Source: Lutibaculum sp963816555 (GTDB taxonomy: Bacteria > Pseudomonadota > Alphaproteobacteria > Rhizobiales > Tepidamorphaceae). From it: a stretch of 64,000 nucleotides of DNA. The stretch is from positions 160,699 to 224,698 of the forward strand of contig CAWFLD010000020.1 in the NCBI GenBank assembly GCA_963816555.1, in the 5' to 3' direction. The notes beneath the pieces are model-generated. The model worked only from the letters and a program-made list of their open reading frames with translations, did no database searches and had not been told where the DNA came from. Of the stretch, positions 1 through 8,302 are shown piece after piece. The position numbers and the translations under genes are program-made. Within the stretch, counting starts at the first letter, position 1, and each line of letters opens with the position of its first letter.

Positions 1-633
1 GCGGCGGAGCCTGCGGCGCCCGAGGAGGTGGCGGCGCTCGAGCCGGTCGAGGCCGAGGCCGTCGGCGCCGAGAGCGACGCGGAGCCGATCGAGGGGCAGG
101 CGCCGGTGCCGGTGCCGCCGCTCCGGCCCGACGACGTGCCCCACGACGCGCCGCCGCCGCGCCGCGTGGTGCAGGAGACGCCTGAGCCGCAGCCGGAGCC
201 GCAGCGGCAGGCGCCGAGCGCCGGTCGCGGCACCACGCGCGCGGCCGAGCGGGAGAGCCCGAAGCAGGGCGGCGCGCAGGCCTCGGCGCCGAGCGGCGCG
301 GCGCAGGGGACGGGCGGCCGCCGCGAGGCCGATGGCGGCCGGGCGGCGCTGTCGAACTATTCCGGCCGCGTGCTGGCGAGCCTGCAGCGGGCGAAGCGCT
401 ATCCGGCCGCCGCCGCGCGGCAGCGCCTGCAGGGCACCGCGACGGTCATGTTCACGCTCGGCCAGGACGGCGGGCTGCGCGACGTCCGGCTGCGCGGCAG
501 CTCGGGCGAGGACCTCCTCGACCAGGCGGCGCTCGACACCGTGCGCCGCGCCGCGCCCTTCCCGCGGATCCCCGCGGAGACGGGGCGCTCGACCATGAGC
601 TTCACAGTGCCCATCCGCTTCAGCGCCCGCTGA
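1..633 (+). CDS. tonB: TonB family energy transducer, 5' end missing
   Basis: The reading frame is open from the first base of the window, so the start codon and the N-terminal membrane anchor lie upstream. What is seen is a long Pro/Glu/Ala-rich linker followed by a C-terminal TonB domain: a 'YSGRVLASLQRAKRYP' segment, then the alternating strand pattern ending in 'FTVPIRF'. TonB proteins span the periplasm and pass proton-motive energy from ExbB/ExbD to outer-membrane receptors for heme or siderophores. A heme-degrading monooxygenase follows 29 bases later, so heme uptake is the likely job; that link is inference from context. A GTG at 28 is an internal codon, not a convincing start. Confidence 0.85.
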   Translation, partial: AAEPAAPEEVAALEPVEAEAVGAESDAEPIEGQAPVPVPPLRPDDVPHDAPPPRRVVQETPEPQPEPQRQAPSAGRGTTRAAERESPKQGGAQASAPSGAAQGTGGRREADGGRAALSNYSGRVLASLQRAKRYPAAAARQRLQGTATVMFTLGQDGGLRDVRLRGSSGEDLLDQAALDTVRRAAPFPRIPAETGRSTMSFTVPIRFSAR

Positions 634-662
634 GGACGCGGGCCCACAAAAGGGAGACCACC

Positions 663-984
663 ATGTTCCTTGCGATGAACCGATTCCGGGTCAAGCGCGG
701 CAGCGAGGCCGACTTCGAGGAGGTCTGGCGGTCGCGAGACAGCCATCTCGACAAGGTGCCGGGCTTCGTGGAGTTCCGGCTGCTCAAGGGGCCGGAGACG
801 GAGGAGTACACGCTCTACGCCTCGCACACGATCTGGTCGTCGAAGAGCGCCTTCGAGGACTGGACGAGGTCGGAAGCCTTCCGCGCCGCGCACCGCAACG
901 CGGGCGGGAACAAGCGGGCTCTATGTCGGGGGGCCGCAGTTCGAGGGCTTCGAGCCGGTGCTGGAGCTCGTGCCGCAGGGCTAG
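663..984 (+). CDS. IsdG/HmuQ-type heme-degrading monooxygenase (frameshifted)
   Basis: A small antibiotic-biosynthesis-monooxygenase-fold protein of about 106 residues. The N-terminus 'MFLAMNRFRVKRGSEADFE', then 'VPGFVEFRLLKGPE' and 'SEAFRAAHRNAGG', match the HmuQ/HmuD heme oxygenases of rhizobia, which open heme in the cytoplasm to release iron. One extra C near 915 throws the frame off after 'NAGGNK'; removing it restores 'GLYVGGPQFEGFEPVLELV' and a TAG stop at 982-984. Sits 29 bases behind tonB, as in heme-uptake loci. The frameshift is probably a sequence error, since both halves are well conserved. Confidence 0.8.
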
Positions 985-997
985 CGCCCGCGCCGGC

Positions 998-1360
998 TCA
1001 GGCGGTGCTGCCGCATCCCGTGACGCCGGCCGGGGAGAATGCGACGCCCAGTCCCGTGGCCGTCGAGGCGGCGGCGCGAGCCATGTACTCGCGCTGTTCC
1101 TCGGCGAGCCTCTCGTTCCATGCGCCGGCCTTGTCGATCACGGCGATGTCCATGCCGAGCTCCATCGCGATGTCGCGCGCCGTGCTGATGGCCACCTCCG
1201 GCTGCATGCCGCGCATCTGAAGCGGCACGCCGGAAGACGACGGGGCGAGCAGAGCCGCTTCCAGCCCGGTCTCACCCCTTGCCAGCTCAAGTCCCAGCTC
1301 GTTGTCCCGCGCCCGGCGGCGTCGGATGAAAGAAGGCATCTGTTGGGTCTTCGACGGCAT
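998..1360 (-). CDS. Small hypothetical protein
   Basis: Not recognised. A 120-residue frame ending just past the heme monooxygenase on the other strand. The N-terminal third is basic and low-complexity. The middle contains an amphipathic stretch ('ARDIAMELGMDIAVIDKAG') followed by a helix rich in Glu, Arg and Ala, and it is this part that looks protein-like. The start at 1360 is the longest ATG; a shorter product from an internal Met is equally possible. No neighbour points to a role. In DNA this GC-rich, random frames of this length occur, so reality is uncertain. Confidence 0.4.
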   Translation of the reverse strand: MPSKTQQMPSFIRRRRARDNELGLELARGETGLEAALLAPSSSGVPLQMRGMQPEVAISTARDIAMELGMDIAVIDKAGAWNERLAEEQREYMARAAASTATGLGVAFSPAGVTGCGSTA

Positions 1361-1612
1361 TCGACTCGGAGGTCAACCTCCCCTGCGCGTTTCTGCTCCG
1401 ACTGAACGCCCCCCGCGGTTAACACGGCGATAAGGACGTCGAACACGCCCGGCGGAAGTTGAAGCGGGGCAACGACTTCCCCGGACACACTGCGGATACC
1501 TGCAAAACACTGCGAACTCTCCGCCAGTTCGGCCTCTCCCCGTACGCCGCATCGACAAACGTCATGGCAGGACGCTAGCTTCGGGCAGATCCACGCCACG
1601 AGAGGGAGGCAA

Positions 1613-2321
1613 GTGCAGGACTTCGCGAACGCCTTCGTGCTCGCGGGGCAGCTCCTGGTGTCCGGCGACCCGGACCTCCTCGAGATCGTCGCCCTGTCCC
1701 TGCGCGTCAGCCTGAGCGCCGTCGCGATCGCCGCGCTCGTCGGCATGCCGCTCGGCGCGGCGCTGGCGGTGTTCCGCTTTCCCGGCCGCAGCCTTCTCGT
1801 CGTCGTCCTCAACGCGCTGATGGGCCTGCCGCCCGTGGTGGTCGGGCTCTTCGTCTATCTTTCGCTGTCCCGCGCCGGGCCGCTCGGCGTGGCTCGAGCT
1901 GCTCTACACGCCGGGCGCGATGATCGTGGCGCAGGCGATCCTCGTGACGCCGATCATCGCGGCGCTCGCCAACCAGACCGTCGGCGACCTCAATTCCGAG
2001 TACGACGAGCAGCTGCGCTCGCTCGGCGTCGGCCGGGTGCAGGCGGTCGGCACGCTCCTGTGGGACGCCCGCGCGAGCCTCGCCACGAGCCTGCTCGCCG
2101 GCTTCGGCCGCGCGGTCGCCGAGGTCGGCGCGGTCATCATCGTCGGCGGCAACATCAACCACGTGACGCGCGTCATGACGACGGCGATCGCGCTCGAGAC
2201 GTCGAAGGGCGACCTGCCGCTGGCCCTGGCGCTCGGCTTCCTGCTCATCCTCATCGCCGTCGGCGTCAACGCCGCCGTCATGCTGGTGCGGCGCAGCCAG
2301 ACGGAGCTCGCCCATGCATGA
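1613..2321 (+). CDS. tupB: Tungstate ABC transporter permease TupB (frameshifted)
   Basis: Inner-membrane permease of a TupABC-type oxyanion importer, about 235 residues. The first part has hydrophobic helices and 'MGLPPVVVGLFVYLSLSR'; the second part carries the permease loop 'YDEQLRSLGVGRVQ' and 'GFGRAVAEVGAVIIVGGNI', typical of the TupB/ModB-like family. An extra base at about 1889 breaks the frame; removing it gives the expected 'PLGWLELLYTPGAMIVAQ'. GTG start at 1613 preceded by a 'gagagggaggc' ribosome site. It overlaps tupC by 8 bases. The tungstate assignment rests on the TupA-type binding protein downstream. Confidence 0.85.
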
Positions 2322-3088
2322 CGTGGCCGATCGCGGCGGCGACGCGCCCGGTCCCGCGGCGGACCGCGAGCCGGGCGGGCTGCCGATCCGCGGCGAGGGC
2401 CTCGTCTTCGAGACGGGCGGGCGCCGCCTGCTCGACGGCATCGACCTCGAGCTCGGCCGCGGCACCCGGACGATGATCATGGGGCCGAACGGCGCCGGCA
2501 AGAGCCTGCTCATGCGCGTCCTGCACGGGCTGATCAGCCCGACGGCCGGCCGCGTCACCTTCGCCGGCCGCCCCGCCGACCGCCAGGTTCGCCGGCGCCA
2601 GGCCATGGTCTTCCAGCGGCCGGTGCTGCTGCGCCGCTCCGCCGCCGCCAACATCGCCTACGCGCTGAAGATCCACGGCGTGCCGCGGCACGAGCGGGCG
2701 CCGCTCGTGCGCCGCGCGCTCGAGCTGGCGCGGCTCGACGATCTCGCCGGCGCGCCGGCCCGCGTGATGTCGGGCGGCGAGCAGCAGCGCCTGGCGCTGG
2801 CGCGCGCCCTCGCCGTCGAGCCCGAGATCCTGTTCCTCGACGAGCCGACGGCGAGCCTCGACCCGGCCTCCGTCCTCGCCATCGAGGAGCTCGTCCTCGC
2901 CGCCGCCGCGCGCGGCACCAAGATCGTCATGGTCACGCACGATCTCGGCCAGGCCAGGCGCCTCGCCGACGACGTCGTGTTCCTGCACCGCGGCCGCCTG
3001 CGTCGAGCACTCGGCCGCCTTCCGCTTCTTCCGCCAGCCGGCTTCGCAGCCGGCCGCCGACTTCGTGGCGGGAAAGATCGTCATCTGA
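2314..3088 (+). CDS. tupC: Tungstate ABC transporter ATPase TupC (frameshifted)
   Basis: Cytoplasmic ATPase that powers the TupB permease, about 257 residues. Walker A 'GPNGAGKSL', ABC signature 'MSGGEQQRLALA', Walker B 'EILFLDEPTASLD' and the switch His in 'VMVTHDLGQ' are all intact. One extra C at 3001 breaks the last 28 codons; without it the protein ends 'VEHSAAFRFFRQPASQ...GKIVI' at the TGA 3086-3088. Starts inside the end of tupB and is followed after 29 bases by tupA. No C-terminal TOBE domain, unlike ModC. Confidence 0.87.
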
Positions 3089-3117
3089 GCCAACCGAAAA
3101 AGACGAAGGAGACGCTC

Positions 3118-3967
3118 ATGCACACGAGCCTCACACGTCGCGCCCTGCTCGGGCTCGCGGCAGCCGGTATCCTCGGCCTCGCGGCGCTGTCGCCGGCCAA
3201 GGCGCAGGACGACAAGTTCATCATCGTCCAGTCGACGACCTCGACCCAGAACTCCGGCCTGTTCGACTACCTGCTGCCGAAGTTCAAGGAGGACACCGGC
3301 ATCGAGGCGCGCGTCGTCGCGGTCGGCACCGGCCAGGCGATCAAGAACGCGCAGAACTGCGACGGCGACGTCCTGTTCGTCCACGCCAAGCCGGCCGAGC
3401 TGAAATTCGTCGAGGACGGCTACGGCGTCGACCGCTCCGACGTCATGTACAACGACTTCGTCATCGTCGGGCCGGAATCCGATCCGGCCGGCATCGCCGG
3501 CATGAAGGACGCCTCCGACGCGCTGCAGAAGATCGCCGAGGCCAAGGCGCCCTTCGCCTCGCGCGGCGACGATTCCGGGCACCAACAAGGCCGAGATGCG
3601 CCTCTGGAAGGAGACCAAGGTCAACCCGAAGGACGCCAGCGGCGACTGGTACCGCGAGACCGGCTCCGGCATGGGCCCGACGCTCAACACGGCCGCCGGC
3701 ATGGGCGCCTACTCGCTCACCGACCGCGGCACCTGGATCTCCTTCAAGAACCGCGGCGACCTGAAGATCCTGGTCGAGGGCGACCCGGACCTCTTCAACC
3801 AGTACGGCGTGATGCGGGTGAGCCCGGAGCACTGCCCGGACGTGAAGACCGAGCTCGGGCAGCAGTTCGTCGACTGGATCCTCAGCGACAAGGGCCAGGA
3901 GACGATCGCCGGCTACAAGCTCGACGGCCAGCAGCTGTTCTTCCCGAACGCCAAGAAGGGCGGCTGA
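3118..3967 (+). CDS. tupA: Tungstate-binding protein TupA (frameshifted)
   Basis: Periplasmic binding protein, about 282 residues, with an export signal ('LTRRALLGLAAAGILGLAAL', cut near 'AKAQ'); the twin Arg suggests possible Tat export. Mature start 'FIIVQSTTSTQNSGL' carries the TTS/T-rich oxyanion-binding motif characteristic of TupA. An extra G at 3577-3579 breaks the frame; removing it gives 'GDDSGTNKAEMRLWKE', also typical of TupA. Tungstate serves molybdopterin-type enzymes such as some formate or aldehyde dehydrogenases. ATG with an 'agacgaaggag' ribosome site. Molybdate specificity cannot be excluded from sequence alone. Confidence 0.87.
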
Positions 3968-4013
3968 CGGGGGCTCGGCCCGCGGTGCCGCCGCCCGCAT
4001 CGCGGCGGCTCAG

Positions 4014-4769
4014 ATGAGCACCGGAACCGGGCTGCCGCCGCCCGTGCTCTTCGCGGCCGGCAGCCTCCGGGCGGCGCTGGGCGAGATCGCCGGGCGCTTC
4101 GAAACCGAGCGGGGCGTGGCCGTCGAGACGGTGTTCGCCCCGTCCGGCCTCCTGCGGCGGCGCATCGAGGCGGGGGAGGCGGCGCATGTCTTCGCCTCCG
4201 CCGACATGGGCCACCCGCAGGCCCTGCACGAGGCCGGCCTCGCGGGGCCGGCCCGGTGCTTTTCGCGCAACACGCTGTGTGCGCTCGTCCGTCCCGGCCT
4301 CGACCTCGCCGCGGACGGGCTGCTCGACCGCCTGCTCGACCCGGCGATCCGCATCGGCATCTCGACGCCGCTGGCGGATCCGTCGGGCGACTACGCGCTG
4401 GAGATGTTCCGGAAGGCCGAGCGGCTGGCGCCCGGAGCCGGTGCCGTCCTCGACGCCAAGGCCAGGCGGCTGACCGGCGGGCCGGGCATGGCGCCGCCCG
4501 CGGGCGGCAGGTCTCCCTACGCCGCGGTGATGGCGGCGGACGAGGCTGACGTCTTTCTCACCTACCGGACGAACGCACGGCTCGCGCAGGCCGAGATGCC
4601 GGCGCTGCGGATCGTCGACGTGCCGCCGGCGCTGTCGGTCGGCGCCGACTACGGGCTGACGGTCCTGAACGCCGCGCCCGCCGCCGCGCGGGACCTGGCG
4701 GACTTCGTTCTCTCCGCGCCCGCCCGGGCCATGCTCGCGTCGCACGGCTTCCTGCCGCCGCCGGGCTGA
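4014..4769 (+). CDS. ModA-like oxyanion-binding protein without signal peptide
   Basis: A 251-residue protein of the type-2 periplasmic-binding fold. 'VLFAAGSLRAALGEIAGRFE' and 'VFAPSGLLRRRIEAGEAAHVFASAD' match the start of ModA-like molybdate-binding proteins, and 'VFLTYRTNA' matches their C-terminal lobe. The oddity is the N-terminus: only about ten residues precede the first strand, and no in-frame start further upstream would add a leader. Either the protein acts in the cytoplasm or the true start was lost. It follows tupA by 46 bases and converges with mop. A cytoplasmic molybdate/tungstate sensor or buffer is one reading; this is inference. Confidence 0.75.
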   Translation: MSTGTGLPPPVLFAAGSLRAALGEIAGRFETERGVAVETVFAPSGLLRRRIEAGEAAHVFASADMGHPQALHEAGLAGPARCFSRNTLCALVRPGLDLAADGLLDRLLDPAIRIGISTPLADPSGDYALEMFRKAERLAPGAGAVLDAKARRLTGGPGMAPPAGGRSPYAAVMAADEADVFLTYRTNARLAQAEMPALRIVDVPPALSVGADYGLTVLNAAPAAARDLADFVLSAPARAMLASHGFLPPPG

Positions 4770-4833
4770 CCGGGCGACGCCGGCACGGCTCTCGTGAAGC
4801 CGCGCCGGCCGCCCTGCCTGCGTGGCGTCCGCC

Positions 4834-5049
4834 TCAGGCGACGCCGGTCGCCAGGATCACCTCGGAGGCCTTGATCACGATCGAGCACTCGGCCCCTTCG
4901 GTCAGGCCGAGGTCGTCGACCGCCTCGACCGTCACCGTCGAGGTGATGACGTGGCCGCCACCGATATCGACCTTCACCGACGCCGCCACGGCGCCCTTGT
5001 TGATCGAGACGACCTTGCCGGAGATCACGTTGCGTGCGCTGAGCTTCAT
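4834..5049 (-). CDS. mop: Mop-type molybdopterin/oxyanion-binding protein (single TOBE domain)
   Basis: A 71-residue single TOBE (Mop) domain: 'MKLSARNVISGKVVSINKG', then 'VKVDIGGGHVITSTVT' and a C-terminal 'ECSIVIKASEVILA'. Such molbindins assemble into hexamers that store molybdate or tungstate in the cytoplasm. A longer open frame runs upstream, but the ATG at 5047-5049, preceded by a GAGGAAGAG ribosome site, fits the family length exactly. The regulator gene ends 26 bases upstream on the same strand, so the two are probably co-transcribed. Confidence 0.9.
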   Translation of the reverse strand: MKLSARNVISGKVVSINKGAVAASVKVDIGGGHVITSTVTVEAVDDLGLTEGAECSIVIKASEVILATGVA

Positions 5050-5075
5050 CTCTTCCTCCTCTTTCCGATACCTGG

Positions 5076-5975
5076 TCACGGCCCATTGTAGTGGATGCGG
5101 CCGAGGCCCGACACGTCGTAGCCGCCGAGCTCGGCCGCGCGTGCCGCGAACGGGGCCGTCCGGGCGAACGCGAGGAGCCTCTGCATCGGTTCCTCGAACC
5201 ACATGCGCCGCCAGATCACGAGGTCGAAGCGCTCGCGCACCAGCGGCACGAAGCCCAGCCCGTGCTCGCGCGCCACGCATTCGAGGCCGAGCCCGACATC
5301 CGCGCGGCCGTTGAGCACCGCGAGCGCGATTTCCGCCTCGCTGCGCACCGCGGGCAGGAAGTCGATCTCCGACGGCGGCAGGCCGGCCTCGGCGAGCAGC
5401 AGGTTGAGGAGCTGCTGCGCGCCCGCCTCGTTCTGGCGCGGCACCGCCCGCCGCCCGCGCAGGTCGGCGGCATCGCGCAGGGCGTGCGGGTTGCCCGGCG
5501 GGACGACGAGGCCGCGCTGCCGCCACGCCCACTCGACCACGACGACCGGCTCCGCCGGCAGGGCGGCGCAGACCGTGTCGACGTTCCAGCGGCCCTCGCC
5601 GGGCTCGTGGATGTGCATGCCGGCGAGGATCGCCTCGCGCCGCGCCAGCCGGTCGAGCCCGTCGAGGCTGCCGTCGAACAGGGTCGCGACCTGCGAGCGC
5701 GAGTCGCGCAGCGCCCACTCGAGCAGCGGGTCGTGGCTGCCGACGGCGACGGGCGGCGGGTCGACCATCGGCGCGAGGCTCGTGCCGAGCTCGGTGTTGC
5801 GCGACAGCCAGGCCTCGATCATCCGGCGGGGGAAGAGCAGCTTGCCGGTGACCCGCGTGAAGGGCAGCGCATGGTCGCCCGCGAGCTCGTAGATCTTGCG
5901 CTCCTTCACGCGCAGGAGATCGGCGATCTCCTTCGTGGTCAGGTATTCCTCGGATAGCGGGCGGCGCGACATCAC
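5076..5975 (-). CDS. HTH regulator with periplasmic-binding-type ligand domain
   Basis: A 299-residue transcription factor. Residues 8-60 form an excisionase/MerR-like winged HTH ('YLTTKEIADLLRVKERKIYE'). Residues about 90-295 resemble a type-2 periplasmic-binding domain ('RGLVVPPGNPHALRDAADL', 'RADVGLGLECVAREHGLGF'). This HTH plus PBP-like layout often accompanies molybdate and tungstate transport genes, where it is thought to sense the oxyanion. Placed directly before mop and convergent with the tup genes, it likely controls them; this is inference. It is not a ModE protein, as no Mop domain is fused. Confidence 0.8.
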   Translation of the reverse strand: MMSRRPLSEEYLTTKEIADLLRVKERKIYELAGDHALPFTRVTGKLLFPRRMIEAWLSRNTELGTSLAPMVDPPPVAVGSHDPLLEWALRDSRSQVATLFDGSLDGLDRLARREAILAGMHIHEPGEGRWNVDTVCAALPAEPVVVVEWAWRQRGLVVPPGNPHALRDAADLRGRRAVPRQNEAGAQQLLNLLLAEAGLPPSEIDFLPAVRSEAEIALAVLNGRADVGLGLECVAREHGLGFVPLVRERFDLVIWRRMWFEEPMQRLLAFARTAPFAARAAELGGYDVSGLGRIHYNGP

Positions 5976-6109
5976 ACAGTCTCTAGCCGACCGCGAGGCC
6001 TGCCGAAAGGGTGCGGGAGGGCACGGCCGCGGAACCGCGCCCCCGTGGCGGCATTCTTCCCCCAGACCGGGAGAAGCGCCGGACCCGCGGCGCCAGGAAG
6101 GAGTGGAGC

Positions 6110-6367
6110 ATGAGCAGCCTCGAGGGCGGCACCGATTTTCCGGGCGTGACCGCGGCGGACATCGATCGGGTGGCGATCGCGGATCTCGCCTCGATCAAGA
6201 ACTATCGCCTCATGCACGCGGGCCATCTCACCGTGTATCAGATCCACTTCCACGGAGGCGGCCAGGCCGAGGTCTCCACCGAGGAGAGCGGCAGGATCGC
6301 CGCGCTCTCCTGTGTCGGCGACTGCCGCCACCGGGTCGAGGGCCGGACCCTCGTCCTCGAGGGCTGA
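6110..6367 (+). CDS. Small hypothetical protein
   Basis: Not recognised. An 85-residue soluble protein starting 'MSSLEGGTDFPGVTAADI' with a His-rich segment 'YQIHFHGGGQAEVS' and two Cys near the end ('ALSCVGDCRH'). The ATG at 6110 was chosen because an 'aggaaggagt' ribosome site stands directly before it; the frame is open further upstream without such a site. It lies 11 bases before the DedA gene and is probably co-transcribed with it. The Cys/His content would allow metal binding, but nothing proves it. Confidence 0.6.
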   Translation: MSSLEGGTDFPGVTAADIDRVAIADLASIKNYRLMHAGHLTVYQIHFHGGGQAEVSTEESGRIAALSCVGDCRHRVEGRTLVLEG

Positions 6368-6378
6368 GACCAGGCATC

Positions 6379-7113
6379 ATGTTCGACTGGATCACCACCT
6401 TCGTCGAGAAGGCCGGCTATCTCGGCATCGCGCTCCTGATGTTCGCCGAGAACGTCTTCCCGCCGATTCCCTCCGAGCTCATCATGCCGCTGTCCGGCTT
6501 CCAGGCGGCACGCGGCGACCTCAACATCTTCCTCGTCGTCGCCTCCGGCGTCGTCGGCGCGCTGGCCGGGGCGCTCCTCTGGTACTATGTCGGCGTCTGG
6601 GTCGGCACGGAGAGGCTGAAGAACTGGGCCGGCCGCCACGGGCGCTGGCTCACCATGTCGCGCAAGGACGTCGACAAGGCCGACGCCTGGTTCGACCGCT
6701 ATGGCGGCTGGGCGGTGCTGGTCGGCCGGCTGATCCCGACGGTGCGGACCTTCATCTCGGTGCCCGCGGGCCTCGCCGAGATGGGCCTGCCGAAGTTCCT
6801 GTTCTACACGACGCTCGGCACGACCGTGTGGACGGCCTTCCTGGCCCTGGCCGGCTACTATCTCGAAGGCGAGTACGACAAGATCGCGGGCTGGCTCAAC
6901 CCGGTCTCGACGGGCGTCGTGGTGCTGATCGCCGCCTACTATCTCTACCGCGTCGCGACCTTCAAGAAGGAGCCGCGGGCCGGCGAGGAAGGCGCGGCGG
7001 AAGAGGACCGCGACGTCAGCCGAGACGCTCGGCGATCGCCCGAAACGCCCGGATATGAGCCTGATCGAGCGCCTCGTCCTGCGCTTCGGGCTGCGACGAG
7101 ACCTTGGCGATGA
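6379..7113 (+). CDS. DedA family membrane protein
   Basis: A 244-residue inner-membrane protein of the DedA/SNARE-associated (VTT) family. 'FAENVFPPIPSELIMPLSG' and 'GRLIPTVRTFISVPAGLAEM' are the two family signatures, with the conserved Arg of the 'GRxxP.xR' motif. DedA proteins are linked to lipid flipping and membrane homeostasis. The last 35 residues are polar and run 98 bases into the convergent serine hydrolase gene; homologs usually end sooner, so the tail may be the product of a late frameshift or a lost stop. Confidence 0.85.
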   Translation: MFDWITTFVEKAGYLGIALLMFAENVFPPIPSELIMPLSGFQAARGDLNIFLVVASGVVGALAGALLWYYVGVWVGTERLKNWAGRHGRWLTMSRKDVDKADAWFDRYGGWAVLVGRLIPTVRTFISVPAGLAEMGLPKFLFYTTLGTTVWTAFLALAGYYLEGEYDKIAGWLNPVSTGVVVLIAAYYLYRVATFKKEPRAGEEGAAEEDRDVSRDARRSPETPGYEPDRAPRPALRAATRPWR

Positions 7114-8209
7114 CGAGGTCGGCCTCCGGGTCGACGTAGATCCACTGGCCGTGGATGCCGATCGCGCAGAAGGCCGGGCGGTCGCGGTCGAGGATGTACC
7201 ACTTGCTGCGATAGCCGCCCTGCGGCAGGAACGCGGCGTAGTTGCCGCGCGCCCAGGCCTTGGGATCGCCGCCGCCGCGGATGTCGTCGATCCACCAGCC
7301 CGGCACCACCTGGCGGCCGTTCGCCACGCCGCGGCAGCGCATCATCTCGCCGAACAGCGCCAGGTCCCGCGTCGTGACGCAGACGCCGCCGGCGGTGCGC
7401 GGCGCGCCGAGACGGTCGACCGTGACGTAGCCGTCGCGGCCCGCGCCGATCCTCTGCCACACCTCCTCGGCGAAGAAGTCGGCGAAGCGCCGGCCCGTCG
7501 CCCGCTCGAGGATCCAGCCGAGCATGTCGGAGTTGGGCGACACGTAGCGGAAGGCGTGGCCGTGCGGCTGGCTGCCCTTGCCGAGCGCGACGAGGAAGCT
7601 CCTCAGGTCGCTCGGCCCCGACTCCTGGCCGCGCGGGTTCCAGCCGGTCGCCTGGCGGTAGAGCAGGAAGCTCGCATTCGCCGGGTCGTTCTCGTCGAAC
7701 TCGGCGATCGACACCGTCATGTCGAGGACGTGGCGCACCGTCGCGTCGCCATAGGCGAAGCCCTCCGCCTCCGGCACGTACTGCGTGACCTGGGCGTCGG
7801 GGTCGAGCAGGTCGCGGTCGACGGCGATTCCCGCGGCGATCGCCGTCAGCGACTTCGAGACCGAGAAGACGATGTGCGGCTGCGCCGGCGTGCACCCCGA
7901 ATCGTACCATTCGTGGACGAGACGGCCGCGCTGCAGGACCACGATGCCGTCCGTGCAGGACTGCTGCAGGAAGCCCGCGACCGTCTGCTCCTCGCCGTCC
8001 GTCCCCTCGAACGCGATGCGGCCGATCGCCTGCGGCGCGCGCGGCAGCTCGACCGCCAGGCGCGGCTCGGCGGGGATGGTCGCGGCGGGCACGATCTCGT
8101 TGACGTGGTGGAAGGCCCAGCGGTTGAACGGCGGCAGCCGCCAGTTCGCAAGCGTCACCTGCCGCGGCATCTCCGGCGGAAAGCCGCGCATCATCGGGTT
8201 CGGGCTCAT
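7016..8209 (-). CDS. Serine hydrolase, beta-lactamase class C / NylB-like
   Basis: A 397-residue protein of the serine beta-lactamase-like superfamily. The catalytic S-x-x-K is 'SVSK' in 'VFSVSKSLTAIAAGIAVD', followed by 'YVSPNSDMLGWILERATG', where the Tyr lies at the usual second motif. The layout resembles 6-aminohexanoate-oligomer hydrolases more than true lactamases. The start is the ATG at 8207-8209 ('MSPNPMMRG'); a 28-residue upstream extension is Arg/Pro-rich and runs into a hairpin, so it was left out. It is the last gene behind potD, separated by the hairpin at 8260-8289. No signal peptide seen. Substrate unknown. Confidence 0.8.
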   Translation of the reverse strand: MSPNPMMRGFPPEMPRQVTLANWRLPPFNRWAFHHVNEIVPAATIPAEPRLAVELPRAPQAIGRIAFEGTDGEEQTVAGFLQQSCTDGIVVLQRGRLVHEWYDSGCTPAQPHIVFSVSKSLTAIAAGIAVDRDLLDPDAQVTQYVPEAEGFAYGDATVRHVLDMTVSIAEFDENDPANASFLLYRQATGWNPRGQESGPSDLRSFLVALGKGSQPHGHAFRYVSPNSDMLGWILERATGRRFADFFAEEVWQRIGAGRDGYVTVDRLGAPRTAGGVCVTTRDLALFGEMMRCRGVANGRQVVPGWWIDDIRGGGDPKAWARGNYAAFLPQGGYRSKWYILDRDRPAFCAIGIHGQWIYVDPEADLVIAKVSSQPEAQDEALDQAHIRAFRAIAERLG

Positions 8210-8259
8210 GGAGGGCGTCCTTGCGCCGGCGTCGGCGGCGCGTCGCGTGGGGAGTGGCG

Positions 8260-8289
8260 GGAGGGGCCGGCCCGGAAGCCGGCCCCTCC
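8260..8289 (-). terminator. Perfect 12-bp hairpin behind potD
   Basis: A perfect 12-bp inverted repeat ('ggaggggccggc' and its complement) with a 6-base loop lies between potD and the serine hydrolase. No T-run follows, so it may slow transcription or protect the transporter mRNA rather than end it fully. Confidence 0.5.
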
Positions 8290-8302
8290 GCACGCAGTTG
8301 GC

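Noticed and set aside
1613..3967. Programmed frameshifting in tupB, tupC and tupA
   Set aside because: No common slippery sequence, shifts at different places in each gene, and the same kind of shift occurs in unrelated genes.
7016..8209. Resistance beta-lactamase
   Set aside because: The S-x-x-K motif fits, but there is no signal peptide and the overall pattern is closer to NylB-like esterases and amidases.
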